From NCBI RefSeq assembly GCF_964340395.1, contig NC_135565.1:5951642-6015641 (forward strand): a stretch of 64,000 nucleotides of DNA, given 5' to 3'. The position numbers and the translations under genes are program-made. Positions 25,401 through 34,114 of the stretch are shown here, in pieces. The first letter of the stretch is position 1, and the number at the start of each line of letters is the position of its first letter. A model generated the notes under the pieces. That model ran no database searches and was not told the DNA's origin. It saw nothing but the letters and a program-made list of their open reading frames with translations. Source of the stretch: Glandiceps talaboti (lineage: Eukaryota; Hemichordata; Enteropneusta; Spengelidae).

Positions 25401-28400
25401 CAATCAGTGACTTGCAATGGTGATCACTGCACCATAAAACAGGTGTAAACATTTCAGGACAACCAATCAGTGACTGGCAATGGTGATCACTGCACCATAA
25501 AACAGGTGTAAACATTTCAGGACAACCAATCAGTGACTTGCAATGGTGATCACTGCACCATAAAACAGGTGTAAAAATTTCAGGACAACCAATCAGTGAC
25601 TTGCAATGGTGATCACTGCACCATAAAACAGGTGTAAACATTTCAGGACAACCAATCAGTGACTTACAATGGTGATCACTGCACCATAAAACAGGTGTAA
25701 ACATTTCAGGACCACCAATCAGTGACTTGCAATGGTGATCACTGCACCATAAAACAGGTGTAAACATTTCAGGGATATTAGAGTAGGATAAGCAATGAAT
25801 GAGATAATGAGATGGAATCTAAACGATATAGTAAAAGCCTAAGCCTTTATCTAGAACAGTTACTATCTTTGAAGTGGTTAATGTTGTAATAATAATACTT
25901 TATTGTCATATGTATTTGTACAATGAAATTTGTAGTGGTTCTGTGAAACTTGGGTTGAAAATATGATTTGGAAAAACAAAATTTACAGATGACTATGATA
26001 AATATGACCAGAAGTAGGATAAAAACTGTTTTTGAAATGATTAGTTTTGGTTTTAATAAATCTGTTGCATGTACCTGACAGTAACTTACTGGGGGGGGGG
26101 GGGGGGGTAGTGGAACATGAACTGGGATTGGAAAAAGGAGAACGTGAACTGGGAGGGGAGAACGTGAAGTTGGAGGGGAAGGTGAGAACATCAACTGGGA
26201 GGGGGAGGGGGAAGAACATGACCTGGAAGTGAGAGGAGAGAATATGAACTGGGGGAAGAAGGCAGAAAGTGAACTTGGGGAGAAGGGACAACAAGAATGG
26301 AGGTTAGAAGCCTCCAGTAAATCTTTAGATTCTCATTGTACCTATTGACTTGTGAAAGATAATATAGTTGACCTTGTTTTTTCAGATTTGTCAAAGAATC
26401 TTGCTAGAACTGTTTTGTCATAATGAAAGTCCCCCATTCCATGAACCTGTCAGTAAAACGGTAAGCGAACAAGATGTATGTGAAATTTCATATCTTATTT
26501 GGTGTATATACAGTCTTAAACTTTCTCTATGTCTTACTCGTAGGTAGTGCATGTGAAGTTGTCGTAATGTACTTGTGTTGCATGTGTTTCTGAAATACAA
26601 ATCCTGAACTTTTGTTGTTACATTTGTACTTTGTTCAAGAAAACTTACTGCAGTTCTCAGTTATACTAAAGAAAAATATAATCAGGGGTCACTATGGACG
26701 TTTTTGAAAAGAAAGCACAAAATGATGGCAGGCATAATTGATTGGCTGCAACCAGAATTGATTGCAGAATACTAGGAATGGCTGCATTTGATACAGACAT
26801 GAATGGGGTGGGTGGGTGGGTGAGTGGGTGGGTGGGGGTGTCACCCGATGCATTAGGGTGCCCCAACATGTTACACTTTACAGACTAACACTACTAATCT
26901 TTGAATGATATTTTCCGTCATCCAAACGCTATACTTCAACTACAGGTAGCTTGTATAGTGACATTTTCTTCATTATTTACAGGTGCCTAATTACTATAAG
27001 ATAGTAGCTCATCCCATGGACTTGAGTACTATCAAATGTAAACTAGATTCTTATGAAAATGTGGAAGATTTTATCTCTGACTGTCGACTGGTCTTCACAA
27101 ACTGTGCTCTATTCAATGGGGTAAGTATCTAAAAATAAATATAAAGATGACTGTGAGATGAAATTTTATCTCTTGACAGTCCACGGGTCTTTACAAACTG
27201 CTCTGTTTAATGGTGGAAGTATCTACATCGGTTAAATCTAAAGAGATTTAACATAATTATCTTTATTTATATTGGATAGTCCTTTAAGCATATAAACACT
27301 TGTCTCCCAAGAAGTCCAGTGAGGGCTATCCCTCATGGGTTCAATGTTAATGCAGGAGGAAACCGGAACACCCCGTGAAAACCTGCGTTGTCCAGTAGTG
27401 TCAAACTGAACGACACTCTTCTTACTTACAGCGTGGTAAATTTAATCAAACCCTGAATGGGGTTCGAACCTTAACCACGGCGCAGTGGTAAAAGGCAAGT
27501 GGTTTAACCACTCGGCCACCGACAACCTGACATACACATTGGCAAATATAGAATACACTCCATGCAACATGAATTTATAAGCTAAGAGCTTTTAACTGCA
27601 AAACTGTTTGTCTTGTTCACTCACTGATAGATGACACACTATATTGAGATCACGGAAAGTGTTTGCTCACATAGTTCCTAGGGAGAAAGTATTATCCTCT
27701 ATCTCTGTTCATGTTGCCGGGGCAACTCAATGTAGGTAGTCTACTTGATGCGGCACTTATGCCAACTAGTCTTATTTTATATTTAGATGGAGTCCATTGT
27801 ACACTATTTTACCCACAACTCTCTCTGATTTGTAGTGTTGGACATCATCTCCTTGAAGTCTGACAAATCTCACCTGTGTACAGGATTTTGTAAAACATTT
27901 TTGACATTTACAAAGCGTAGAATTGCCACGGATGAGTTTCTGAATACCCATTTTCATCAGTTCTGGTATCAATGATTTATTGTAGGAGTAGCAATATTAG
28001 AAATTTGTCAACAGATTTTCTTGAAAGACATGCACAATATTTGCAATGAAACTAAGGAAAATATATGCAACTGTTATGACTTTGCCAAAGATGTAGATTT
28101 ATTTGAATAGGTGTAAGAAATTTTGATATTAAAACTCATCATATACACTGACTACCCAAGTTAGTGATATTTTGATTTTGAAAAGTGTTTTATTTAGTTG
28201 TTAGTACATTTTTATACAAAATTTAGAACTTTATTTTTGATTCCTAAACACACTTTTGTTCATATTATTTAAACATAATTATTATACTGAAAATGGGTTA
28301 TTGAAAAAGTTATTAAATAAGGAACCTCCAAACTCACCAGTCAGAGAGAGTTGTGGGTAAGATATTGTACAGTGGAGTTGTTGGAAGAGAATTCTCACTT

Positions 28401-28620
28401 GCTTATAATTTGGTCTAAACATTCATCCTTTCTCAACCGAACAATGTATTTTGTGTTTTAGATGGAATCTCTTGTTGGAAGAGCTGGAAAGAAAGTTGAC
28501 AAGTTCCTGACCAGACTACTTGAGAAATACCTACCAGATTATGTTGGACCGTCACTAGATCAACCACAGAGAGTTAACAAGAGGAAAAAGAGGCCAAATG
28601 AAATTGTTCACTATAAGTAA
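4271..28620 (+). CDS. TIF1: TIF1-family protein (TRIM24/TRIM33-like), nine exons, 981 aa
   Basis: Join 4271-4433, 19976-20393, 21221-22693, 23577-23745, 24466-24698, 25058-25175, 26386-26460, 26983-27120, 28462-28620; every junction is GT-AG and the phases agree. Visible domains: RING (C22, C25, C39, H41, C44, C47, C58, C61), B-box 1 (C99-H136), B-box 2 (C162, H165, C174, C177, C182, C185, H190, H193), coiled coil about 195-320, Gln-rich linker about 410-500, PHD finger 786-827, bromodomain about 859-925. This order is diagnostic of TIF1 proteins. In vertebrates these are nuclear chromatin co-regulators and E3 ubiquitin/SUMO ligases that read histone H3 tails through the PHD-bromodomain pair. 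Length is close to TRIM24 (~1050 aa). SUMO-type motifs IKSE (634-637), IKHE (703-706) and VKRE (725-728) lie between the Q-rich part and the PHD. The start is the first ATG ahead of the RING. Whether it is orthologous to one vertebrate TIF1 or to all cannot be told here. Confidence 0.95.
5969..6045 (-). repeat. tRNA-like dispersed repeat, copy 1 (partial)
   Basis: Contains gatccagagcaaaagagtga and gtgaaacccaggcctttaa, matching the copies at 12631-12772 and 48092-48200 with substitutions. Orientation is taken from the RNA polymerase III B-box-like motif on the minus strand of copy 2. Confidence 0.5.
6500..6930. repeat. ~95-bp degenerate tandem repeat, 4-5 copies
   Basis: Each unit carries ggtaggcaggtaaa, then gtcatt-taccaggggttacc, with tgtacatgta-rich spacers. 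Single diverged relatives lie at about 10630-10790 and 13605-13745, so the unit is also dispersed. Confidence 0.7.
7117..7502. mobile_element. MITE-like element with 15-bp perfect terminal inverted repeats
   Basis: Left end CAGTGTTGCAGCCAG (7117-7131), right end CTGGCTGCAACACTG (7488-7502). TACAC abuts both ends and could be a 5-bp duplication. The right ~245 bp match 18008-18254 closely. The CAGTG start recalls hAT elements, but an 8-bp duplication is not seen. Confidence 0.6.
8384..9106. repeat. Candidate inverted-repeat element with 14-bp ends
   Basis: TTATACGTCACCTG at 8384-8397 is the exact reverse complement of CAGGTGACGTATAA at 9093-9106. Inside, related motifs cgcattctgattggttga and cgcactctaattggatga occur near either end. 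No protein. Weak support as one unit. Confidence 0.35.
9097..9262. repeat. Large hairpin, ~65-75-bp arms and ~15-bp loop
   Basis: The left arm runs from gtatgttatttgcc to ctggtataacgg; the right arm from ccgttataccag to ggcaaataacatat. The loop is ctcgcttccggctct. Only a few mismatches interrupt the arms. It overlaps the right end of the candidate element at 8384-9106. Confidence 0.8.
9970..10151. mobile_element. hAT-like MITE (CAGTGTGCCCTCTA family), copy 1
   Basis: Begins CAGTGTGCCCTCTA and ends with the near reverse complement (tagagggcatactg). The interior matches the copies at 23090-23256 and 29893-30062. Flanks show no intact 8-bp duplication. Confidence 0.65.
12128..12232. repeat. 21-bp tandem repeat, 5 copies
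   Basis: Unit tctacatcactggttctgctg repeated about five times. Because 21 is a multiple of three, frames stay open on both strands; these are not genes. Confidence 0.85.
12212..12475 (-). repeat. Dispersed repeat with GTCACTACTCG core, copy 1
   Basis: Reverse-complement relative of 17001-17275 and 43900-44140. Shared landmarks are the gtcactactcg palindromic core, the gctgaatgaagaaa motif, and the caaaattaccac/gtggcaattttg block. Confidence 0.6.
12631..12772 (-). repeat. tRNA-like dispersed repeat (candidate SINE), copy 2
   Basis: On the minus strand GGTTTCAATCC resembles a pol III B box, and TGCCAGA / TCTGGCA at the two sides can pair like an acceptor stem about 60 nt apart, shorter than a real tRNA. 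Related copies lie at 5969-6045 and 48092-48200. Confidence 0.5.
14291..14490 (+). repeat. Dispersed repeat (caataaacac family), copy 1
   Basis: The block from caaaattctgaccaataaca through gtttattggggcagttacat and gattgagggcctttgacc matches the reverse complement of 47198-47425 and, less well, 57140-57295. Confidence 0.65.
15061..16310. repeat. Minisatellite, ~46-bp unit, about 27 copies
   Basis: Head-to-tail copies of a unit with gttgttcagccctatcag, acttctaaaccact and gtaagatat. Most copies are nearly identical, implying recent spread or homogenisation. It lies inside TIF1 intron 1. There are no unique spacers, so it is not a CRISPR array. Confidence 0.95.
17001..17275 (+). repeat. Dispersed repeat with GTCACTACTCG core, copy 2
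   Basis: Same landmarks as 43900-44140 in the same order: gatgttattccc, gtgacct, gagtagtgacaa, gtattttc-gctgaa, tggcaattttgaa, cagcagaac. Confidence 0.65.
18008..18254. mobile_element. Left-truncated copy of the 7117-7502 element
   Basis: Direct repeat of 7256-7502, sharing catgctagatatttgctga, ctataggcgtggtcatgttg and the right terminal repeat CTGGCTGCAACACTG (18240-18254). The left terminal repeat is missing. Similarity continues a few bases beyond the right end (tacact-gtgaggaa). Confidence 0.7.
19366..19925. repeat. Nested foldback structure just upstream of exon 2
   Basis: The inner hairpin 19366-19506 pairs aataatgtacg-cctcccag-cccataatgga with its complement around an ataatgggc core. 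A second inverted pair, ccaattccagtgaattt (about 19514) and aaattcactggaattgg (about 19886), extends with mismatches to tatag/ctata. It ends within about 50 bp of the exon 2 acceptor. Confidence 0.65.
19976..20393 (+). CDS. TIF1: TIF1 exon 2: end of RING, B-box 1 and B-box 2
   Basis: Acceptor ctatttttcag. The exon opens with RCPSC completing the RING, then B-box 1 (CTSC, CDDC, CDTC) and B-box 2 (CPLH, CETC, CRDC, GHKEH). The donor is caa|gtaagt in phase 2; the split codon gives Lys194, followed by YQFV from exon 3. Confidence 0.95.
20650..21220 (+). repeat. 49-bp tandem repeat carrying the exon 3 splice acceptor
   Basis: Units of exactly 49 bp (the last 51 bp) each contain ttgttacag|atatcagtttgt or tcgttacag|atatcagtttgt, i.e. 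the exon 3 acceptor with the first bases of the exon. Possible acceptor positions (first exon base) are 20680, 20729, 20778, 20827, 20876, 20925, 20974, 21023, 21072, 21121, 21170 and the genuine 21221. Confidence 0.95.
21221..22693 (+). CDS. TIF1: TIF1 exon 3: coiled coil and Gln-rich region
   Basis: Starts in phase 2 with [13 protein letters not shown], directly after B-box 2 as in other TIF1 proteins. A charged coiled coil follows, then the conserved TIF1 stretch with [11 protein letters not shown], then a long Gln-rich low-complexity part (CAG/CAA mixed) and a Ser/Pro/Thr-rich tail. Donor aag|gtaatc. An in-frame frame continues upstream into the 49-bp repeat, but that is intronic. Confidence 0.95.
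22771..22796. repeat. Poly-G tract (26 G)
   Basis: Uninterrupted run of G in intron 3, next to a SINE copy. Other long G or C runs occur at about 26091, 36161, 36231, 39920-39955, 41744, 48528, 50777 and 58716. Confidence 0.9.
22797..22906 (-). mobile_element. tRNA-derived SINE, partial copy
   Basis: On the minus strand GGTTGTTGGTGCCTGAGTGG resembles the 5' end and A box of a serine/leucine-type tRNA, and the body (gagtcaaactgaacaacact) matches the fuller copy at 27330-27528. The B box is lost. Confidence 0.65.
23090..23256. mobile_element. hAT-like MITE, copy 2, with 8-bp target-site duplication
   Basis: The element begins CAGTGTGTCC and ends gtggcacactt. ATCTAACG abuts it on both sides (23082-23089 and 23257-23264), the 8-bp duplication typical of hAT transposons. 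It is 167 bp with no coding capacity and lies in TIF1 intron 3. Confidence 0.8.
23577..23745 (+). CDS. TIF1: TIF1 exon 4: linker with SUMO-type motifs
   Basis: Acceptor ttttcag|t completes Ser685. Encodes a Ser/Thr-rich linker containing IKHE and VKRE, both fitting the SUMO consensus. Donor cca|gtgagt, phase 0. Confidence 0.9.
24176..24360. repeat. 34-bp tandem repeat, ~5 copies
   Basis: Unit includes gagtcaccatgtcttacgca and agtctgtatgttat. Located in intron 4, about 100 bp ahead of the PHD exon. Confidence 0.8.
24466..24698 (+). CDS. TIF1: TIF1 exon 5: acidic linker and most of the PHD finger
   Basis: Acceptor tgtgtcag|gag. Encodes an acidic stretch and then the PHD zinc ligands C786, C789, C798, C801, H806 and C809. 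Donor aag|gtaaag, phase 2. Confidence 0.95.
24670..24985 (+). repeat. Three copies of the PHD-exon 3' end with its splice donor
   Basis: The exon end catcacttaccagtact-caag|gtaaagtcacttacc recurs in the intron with donor positions at 24839 (aag|gtaagg) and 24972 (gag|gtaagt). The last copy matches the U1 consensus better than the genuine donor at 24699. Confidence 0.85.
25058..25175 (+). CDS. TIF1: TIF1 exon 6: end of PHD finger and linker to bromodomain
   Basis: Acceptor accatag|t completes Ser819; DTWNCGLC supplies the last two PHD zinc ligands (C824, C827). An acidic linker with ESRKRKG follows. Donor aaa|gtaagt, phase 0. Confidence 0.93.
25211..25773. repeat. 63-bp minisatellite, about 9 copies
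   Basis: Unit with ggtgtaaacatttcagga, caaccaatcagtgac and ggtgatcactgcaccat. The unit length is divisible by three, so a minus-strand frame stays open over its whole length; this is not a gene. It begins about 35 bp after exon 6. Confidence 0.95.
26386..26460 (+). CDS. TIF1: TIF1 exon 7: start of bromodomain
   Basis: Acceptor tttttcag|att. Encodes [20 protein letters not shown] and the following PVSKT, the first helix and start of the ZA loop of a TIF1-type bromodomain. Donor acg|gtaagc, phase 0 at both ends. Confidence 0.93.
26983..27120 (+). CDS. TIF1: TIF1 exon 8: bromodomain core
   Basis: Acceptor atttacag|gtg. Encodes [18 protein letters not shown] and, at the end, FTNCALFNG, which includes the Asn that normally contacts acetyl-lysine. 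Donor ggg|gtaagt, phase 0. Confidence 0.95.
27155..27227 (+). pseudogene. Decayed duplicate of the 3' end of exon 8
   Basis: gaaattttatctcttgacag through ggtctttacaaactg-ctctg-ttaatgg closely matches the end of exon 8 at about 27064-27130, including the bases after the donor (gtatct). The donor has become gtggaag, so it should not be recognised as an exon. Confidence 0.75.
27330..27528 (-). mobile_element. tRNA-derived SINE, fuller copy
   Basis: On the minus strand the head has a perfect A box (TGGCCGAGTGG) and B box (GGTTCGAACCCC at 27459-27470), the spacing and sequence of a serine/leucine-type tRNA. The body contains gcaggaggaaaccgg and gtcaaactgaacgacact. There is no sign of a functional tRNA fold. 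Sits in TIF1 intron 8. Confidence 0.75.
28462..28620 (+). CDS. TIF1: TIF1 exon 9: last bromodomain helix, C-terminus, stop
   Basis: Acceptor gtgttttag|atg. Encodes the last helix ([20 protein letters not shown]) and a basic tail with NKRKKRP, a likely nuclear localisation signal. Stop TAA at 28618-28620. Confidence 0.94.
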   Translation: MESLVGRAGKKVDKFLTRLLEKYLPDYVGPSLDQPQRVNKRKKRPNEIVHYK

Positions 28621-28689
28621 TCAAGACTACTATATTCTGTAAATATTGTAATTTTTAAACATTTGTTATATTATAGGAAAGTTTCTCCA

Positions 28690-28965
28690 TTGATAGTTTT
28701 AATTATGTTGCTTAGCAATATGACGATAACAATATTGTGTTACTTAGCAATATGAAATTAATGATAGTGTTACTGTCTGTTGTTGCTTAGCAATATGAAG
28801 GTAAACATAATGTGCTACCTTGTTTTGTTGCTTAGCAATATGAAGATAATATTGTGCTGCTTAGCAATATGAAGTTAACGATACAGTGTTACCTTGTTAT
28901 GTTGCTTAGTAACATGAAGGTAACAATATTATGTTATATTTTGTTGCTTAGCAATATGAATACAT
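28690..28965. repeat. Degenerate ~40-bp tandem repeat in the TIF1 3' untranslated region
   Basis: About seven copies of gttgcttagcaatatgaa followed by variable gataacaatattgtgttac. Probably transcribed as 3' UTR if the poly(A) site is downstream. Confidence 0.75.
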
Positions 28966-29128
28966 TAGTTTGTTACATTAGTACATCAGCATTTGATGTG
29001 TTAGTTCATTAGATTGAAGTCTCACTTGATGGCTTTATGTTAAGGCACAGAATGCAATATAGGGTACCGTACATAGTTTAAGTCTTATATTTCCTGTACC
29101 AAACATATGGGGGTAAAAATGTTTCCAC

Positions 29129-29140
29129 AATAAAAATAAA
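29129..29140 (+). promoter_or_regulatory. Candidate polyadenylation signals for TIF1
   Basis: Two overlapping-range AATAAA hexamers (29129-29134 and 29135-29140), about 510 bp after the stop codon. AT-rich sequence makes chance matches common. Confidence 0.3.
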
Positions 29141-29892
29141 CATAGTTTTTTAAACCGAAATGTATTTTGGTGTGAAATTATAGAAGGCACATTTCTATAT
29201 AATTCCACACCAAAATTGAAACAGAAATTTATCATTTAAAATGTTCAAGAAAAGGTCGAATTTTCATCGAAAAATGAAAACTTGTTAATTTGATCACTTT
29301 TTGGCAAAATTGACAACGATATATCAAAACAGTATATTTGTATAAATTAGGGCCAAAAGAAATGTGAAATACGGTGAAAAATTACTGAAGAATTAGAATG
29401 TCCATATTTGAGGACTTGCTGACAAAATTTGGACACAATGTGTAGATAAACGAACAGACAAATGATATCAGTCCAAGATGAAATTAGAATTTCCATCATA
29501 ATTTAACCACTTTTAAAAAATCATTAGATAGATGCAAGATATTTTTATGACTCTAGGACAAAATTATGGTGGGAACTATATAAAAAAAAAACTTACAAAA
29601 AAACACAAACATTTCTGTTAATGATGTCAACGAGAAAAATGTTTGGTACTGAAGAGTATTTTTCAGTATTTGTTATTTTGTGAATTTGTATTTATACCAT
29701 TTTTGTGAGCAAAGTCAAGACTGATACAATATTTAATGTTTTTCAGCATTCATTGTTATTTTATACGACAGTTTTTCAATTTATATTTGTGAAATGTTTT
29801 TTTTTTTATTGTCTTTGATATTTGCGTAATGTCGTAGAAGTAGTCCACCTTTGCTGACATAAAGGTGTCCAAGCTCTCCTATTCCACTGGGT

Positions 29893-30062
29893 CAGTGTGC
29901 CCTCTACTGACCGCGCAATTTTGTTGTTTGTGAGTCAAAATGATAAAAACTGGCATTTCTTGTGAGTTTCACCACATAGTAAGAGATAGGGCAACACAAA
30001 ATGTTGGTGCATCACAAGAAATTTGTGTGCATCAAATTGGCTTAGACTTAGAGGGCACACTG
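29893..30062. mobile_element. hAT-like MITE, copy 3
   Basis: Starts CAGTGTGCCCTCTA and ends with TAGAGGGCACACTG read with one base changed (ttagagggcacactg). It has the best preserved ends of the three copies. Flanking 8-mers (cactgggt, ctcctggc) are not a clean duplication. Confidence 0.75.
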
Positions 30063-31892
30063 CTCCTGGCACCCATGTTAATCACAGCTTTGTAGTTTGT
30101 TAGGACTGTAACAGCTTGAGAGTTCTACATGCTTACGTGCAGCAAAAGCTTAAACTGTCATTACACTTTCTAACTAAAAATTCATAGTATTCAAAGCCAT
30201 AATGCATAAAATGGGTTGGGACAGGAACCGTTTGTACACTATGAGGATATATACAATTCATAATGCATGCAGTCCATCTCATTTTTGCTCAGGCTGTGAC
30301 AACAAGCCTTCTCTTGTCCACAGAATGTGCAAACAGTGAAATTTAATTATGAACAGAACTCACATTTGTGTCTTTTAGAAACACGGCAATCACAAATGTG
30401 GTGTACAAATATCCAAAAATATAATAGCTAAGAAAACTTTTTAGAGAACAACCAACACCCAAAGTATTGGCTCCTTCAGTCTCAACACATAGACTAATTA
30501 ATAGTGTTTATTTGCCAAAATTTTACCATGTATGCACAGAAGATAACTTGCATTTATAGTTACACTGACAACATTTTAACTGTTGAAGTTCAGAAAACCA
30601 CAAAAAGTGTAAATTCTACCATTTAGATCAATCAGGCTTTGATATGTGACGGTCTTATGATGACATACATTATATATTATTATATAATCCAGTCTGGAAT
30701 TCAAAAAATGAAATTATTGGAGCTGCAAAATCGAGAACGAACAAACGAAACCATGTTTGCAGAGACAGAGATGGTTGATATTATTAAAGAATCATTCAGC
30801 TTTTTGCCAATTATAGAGTTACAAGCAGACTTTCCCAAAGATGTTTCAGGTTGATTTATCAAGCGGGAAGCCATGATAAAATTGTTTCATGAATTAAAAA
30901 TCCAAAATAAATACCCAATCGTTATCCATATGGCCACTTTAACAATGGGTGTGTGCTAAACTACTATTCAGCCAATTCTGTTTTTTTACTGCATTATTAA
31001 TATTCATTTTATAGAATCTATTTTCTCTACCCTCTCATCAAATATTTCTTTTTATATACAATATTCAAGGTCATTCAACCATACACAAATCTAGTGAGAA
31101 GAAAAAAAGAAAGACATCAATCAAAAAAAAATGCAAGAATAAATGAGAAATTGTAATCAAATCAAATTGAATACAATATTCAGAAATTCACATTATATAT
31201 AAATAAAAATATATCTTTAAATTTCCAGTTTTGAACTATTTTTATTGCTTGAAACTGTAAATATTTTGTCATCGTGAAATAATGAAAGATGATTTATGCT
31301 TTAATGAATGCTGTCAATTTTGAGGTATTAATAAACTTAGTTTTATTATTACGAGTTAGTTATTAGAATAGCATAATTTCACAAATTAATCCAGAAAGAT
31401 AATTAGTCTCTAAGCTATGCTGTGTAAAGGTGTCCTCTGTTGTCAGCATAATCTCAATGATACACCATGTGAGGGCACCCTCACTAGTCAGCATAGCCTG
31501 TCTGTATGAAACGCCATGTGGGTGTGCGCCACCCTCCCCCATCAAGCTACAACTCAGTAAAGTGAGGGTAGGATGACACAAAGTCGCTTCCGATCTTGGT
31601 GACAATATTCCAGTTACCCACTTTGCAAAGTATAGTATGCCATATACCAGTAAGCCAACTGGCAGTCTTCTATTCAAAAGAGTATTGGGGGCCCTGTGTA
31701 CTGAGAATGAACACACTTTTCCTTAGAAATGTTTGAAAAAAATGTGAAATCCGAATTACGCTACAGTACTCGACAATTATGGCACTGCCTTATTGAACTT
31801 TTAAAAAAGAATACTATTTGAACTGACTAAGAATGCAAGGACGTGTCATGAGAAACATTTGTGAGAATGCAGTTTCCAAATAAGACTGGGCA

Positions 31893-31960
31893 ATAGAAGC
31901 TTCTGAACAGCACTCCTAGTGGCTAAACTGTGTAATCTTTTGTTTTTCTGATAACTGGTG
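31893..31960 (-). pseudogene. Short LINE fragment related to 34115-34985
   Basis: cagcactcctagtggc-aaac and the following tctgataact match 34140-34195. It corresponds to the region just after the reverse transcriptase domain. Confidence 0.5.
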
Positions 31961-32275
31961 TATGGTCACCCCATTTCAAAGTAGTAAAACCCATCTTGGG
32001 TGTATAAGAAAATCCCAGGCCATATTGGTTGTAGGAAATTCTAGTAAATGATCTGTAAATTTATTTGTTTAAGAATATATTTTTATCTGCCAAATGAATG
32101 AAAAAGTTGTAATATTTGAAATGGTGACTTAGTGGAAGTTGTTTTATTTTCATAGTGGCAAAAACTGAGTTTAATTAAATTTTGTACTTGTATGCAAGTA
32201 CTTGCATAAAATCCATGTTGAGCTATTTTTGGACATGTTTGTCTTCTGCAAAGCTAAATATACACTTCCTGTTAC

Positions 32276-32535
32276 AGGCTTGAGCTATTACAGACAGGCC
32301 TAATGGAACTGACATGCCACAGATCTGAATGGCCATACCTGACAAAAAGGCCTGTCACATCTCTAACTAGTCAGGCCTACAGGCGACCAGGCCTGAGAAA
32401 ATAGGCCTGTCACAGCAGCTACAGGCCTGACAAAATAAGCCTGTCATAGGTCAAACTAGTCAGGCCTGCTACAGGCCTGACAAAATAGGACTGTCATAGC
32501 TCTAGTCGGTCGGTGCCTGCTACACAGGCCTATCA
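32276..32535. repeat. Short-period array of caggcct palindromes
   Basis: About 4-5 degenerate units of ctacaggcctgacaaaat and gcctgtcatagctctaac. caggcctg and aggcct are palindromic, so the array can fold. Confidence 0.7.
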
Positions 32536-34114
32536 CAGCCATCTTTCAGACCCAATAAATGTTAGCTGTACCATGGCGTTGTGACAGTTAATGGCATATT
32601 ACAAATCTCAACAACATTTCAATATATATATAATATGTATATACTGATTTGAATTCTACCATTGGATCTTTGGATGTACTATATCTGAATATCAAGTGTG
32701 AATTCTACCAATACAAAAAGATGGTGGAGTATACTTTAATAGTAAGTAGAATACTGCACCTTACAAACGATAAATTGCCTCAGTGTTTCACACATGGAAA
32801 CATGATGTTTTTGAAACAAAGATAGACATATTTCAACTCTGGTCTAACCATAAGAGAGACATGATAAGCACACACAACGTGATGGCTATTCTTTTAATGT
32901 GCTGTGGAAACTGGCTGCTGCTGAAATGATTACACATGGACTTGATTTGAATGGCTTCACTTGTGTGCTTTCCAACTGATAATACCATTCTTTGTCAGCA
33001 TCTAGATCACACTGTACGTAGCACCTGGATAATCTTGCATTTGAAGTTTGAAAAAAATGCCATGTCACATGAGAGAAATGCCATGGCAACCCTAATTGAC
33101 CTGCCCTAATACGCAGTCATCTTTGCTTTTGTCCCTTGGAATAGGCAATTCTCTATAATAGAGCATTATTATGGCAATGGTGAAACAAGATTTAATTGGA
33201 TTTTTAGCACAACTGAACTGAGGTTCAGTAGTGCTCATGGAATGGTGAAATGTCTGAGTGTGCAGATGTGTGTGTGTGTAAACGACGGAGTCAAAAACTG
33301 CCTAAACATTCGAACACAGGATCCGATAAGTGGTTTTCAAGGTGCATCCAAAAGTTATTTTCTTTCGAAATACTCATTATTTTACAGTGGTAGTCTTATG
33401 AGGCATGATTATAATCACTTGTCTATGGGATGTTCCATTATCCTGTAGGGGTGTTTTCATCTTCGACGTGTGTTTCTCTCACTGCATGTGTACGTCAGAC
33501 ATTGGGTTTCAGTTGTGCACATTGCCATTGGCAGTATTTTTTGATTTGGTAATAGTAAGTGTGGTCGTTATTGCTGTCAGTTGTAATGTACTAGCCAAGA
33601 AATGTGAATATGTTTTGTAGAAAATTTGAAAGTCCTTGTGTTGCATTGTGCTTTAGTGTTTGCCTACACTATGTGGCAAGAGCCTATTTCATTTAATAAA
33701 CTGCCTTGGAGAACATGATTTATATTTTGTTTGTGAAAGTGTTGATTATTTTGTACATGTGCTGTTCGTTGAGTCAGTGTCAAGCAAGCTAACCTTTTTA
33801 AAAAAAAAAAAAAAAAACGTGTTCTACGTCATCTCTGTGCATTTGAGCCGTTTGGAATTGATTGAATTTGTTTATCGTTCATTGCTGACATTTTGAAAGG
33901 AAGTGTCGTGTCACAAGAGGATGTTTCACCAGAGGAGCCAATCAGAGCTGACTGGCATGATGAAACATTCAACAAAATAAACTCGCGTTCCTTAAGACTG
34001 TAATCTGAAATGAAGTTAGAAAACTGTGATTGGTTGAGAATACCGCCAACTGTTGCCATCAAACGTGAGGAAATGTTTTACCTGCCATGCATGTACATGT
34101 TTCCATGTTTCTCT

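Larger units (their letters stand above)
29141..34114. other. AT-rich region between TIF1 and the first LINE remnant
   Basis: No supported gene. It holds a MITE at 29893-30062, a short LINE fragment at 31893-31960 and a short tandem array at 32276-32535. Frames over 60 codons here lack splice support or recognisable similarity. Confidence 0.6.

Noticed and set aside
25201-25767. 188-codon minus-strand frame with 21-residue repeats
   Set aside because: It is a by-product of a 63-bp minisatellite inside a TIF1 intron.
27459-27527. Functional tRNA gene
   Set aside because: A and B boxes are intact but stems do not form properly and a repeat body follows; a second partial copy shows it is a SINE.
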